From: Candidatus Heimdallarchaeota archaeon
GTDB lineage: Archaea; Asgardarchaeota; Heimdallarchaeia; JABLTI01
Assembly (NCBI GenBank): GCA_030602675.1
Contig: JAUVZH010000202.1
Location: 1 to 5,772, forward strand
Reading direction: 5' to 3'
Length of the DNA stretch: 5,772 nt
Part shown: positions 5,770 through 5,772 of the stretch, one piece after another
Layout of the letters: each line of letters begins with the position of its first letter
Position numbering within the stretch: position 1 is the stretch's first letter
Program-made: the position numbers and the translations under genes
The notes under the pieces: model-generated
What the model saw: only the letters and a program-made list of their open reading frames with translations
Databases searched by the model: none
What the model was told of the DNA's origin: nothing

Positions 5770-5772
5770 AAA

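Overview
The window is AT-rich, gene-dense DNA. It most resembles an archaeal chromosome, and an Asgard-like lineage is possible but unproven. Signs for archaea are a one-domain AbrB/SpoVT-type regulator with a BRE/TATA-like box spaced for an almost leaderless start, a free-standing two-motif LAGLIDADG protein with helix-turn-helix segments, and HEAT-like helical proteins. No rRNA, tRNA, CRISPR array or insertion sequence is visible. A bacterial origin is not excluded, because TTG starts with Shine-Dalgarno-like boxes also occur.

Layout. Positions 65-1675 (minus) encode a 536-residue LAGLIDADG endonuclease-like protein. Positions 1736-2440 (minus) encode a 234-residue helical, HEAT-like protein. 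Positions 2455-4581 (minus) encode a 708-residue protein with two separate PD-(D/E)XK nuclease-like domains. The last two genes are 14 bases apart and form an evident operon, with the nuclease gene first. The LAGLIDADG gene follows 60 bases later on the same strand, after a hairpin-forming inverted repeat. Positions 4582-4652 are a divergent control region with a perfect 9+9 bp palindrome and a second set of the same half-sites. Rightward from it runs a 55-residue AbrB-like gene (4653-4820), then a 290-residue HEAT-like gene (4897-5769) with its own TATA-like box. The window ends three bases after that gene.

How the parts may work together (inference). The AbrB-like protein probably binds the palindromic half-sites between itself and the nuclease operon, controlling both. 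The nuclease and its helical partner could form a nucleic-acid-processing or defence module. The double-nuclease architecture is not one I can assign to a named system, and it is the main candidate for novelty here. The LAGLIDADG gene may be a selfish neighbour rather than a component. The 290-residue HEAT-like gene may be a separate unit.
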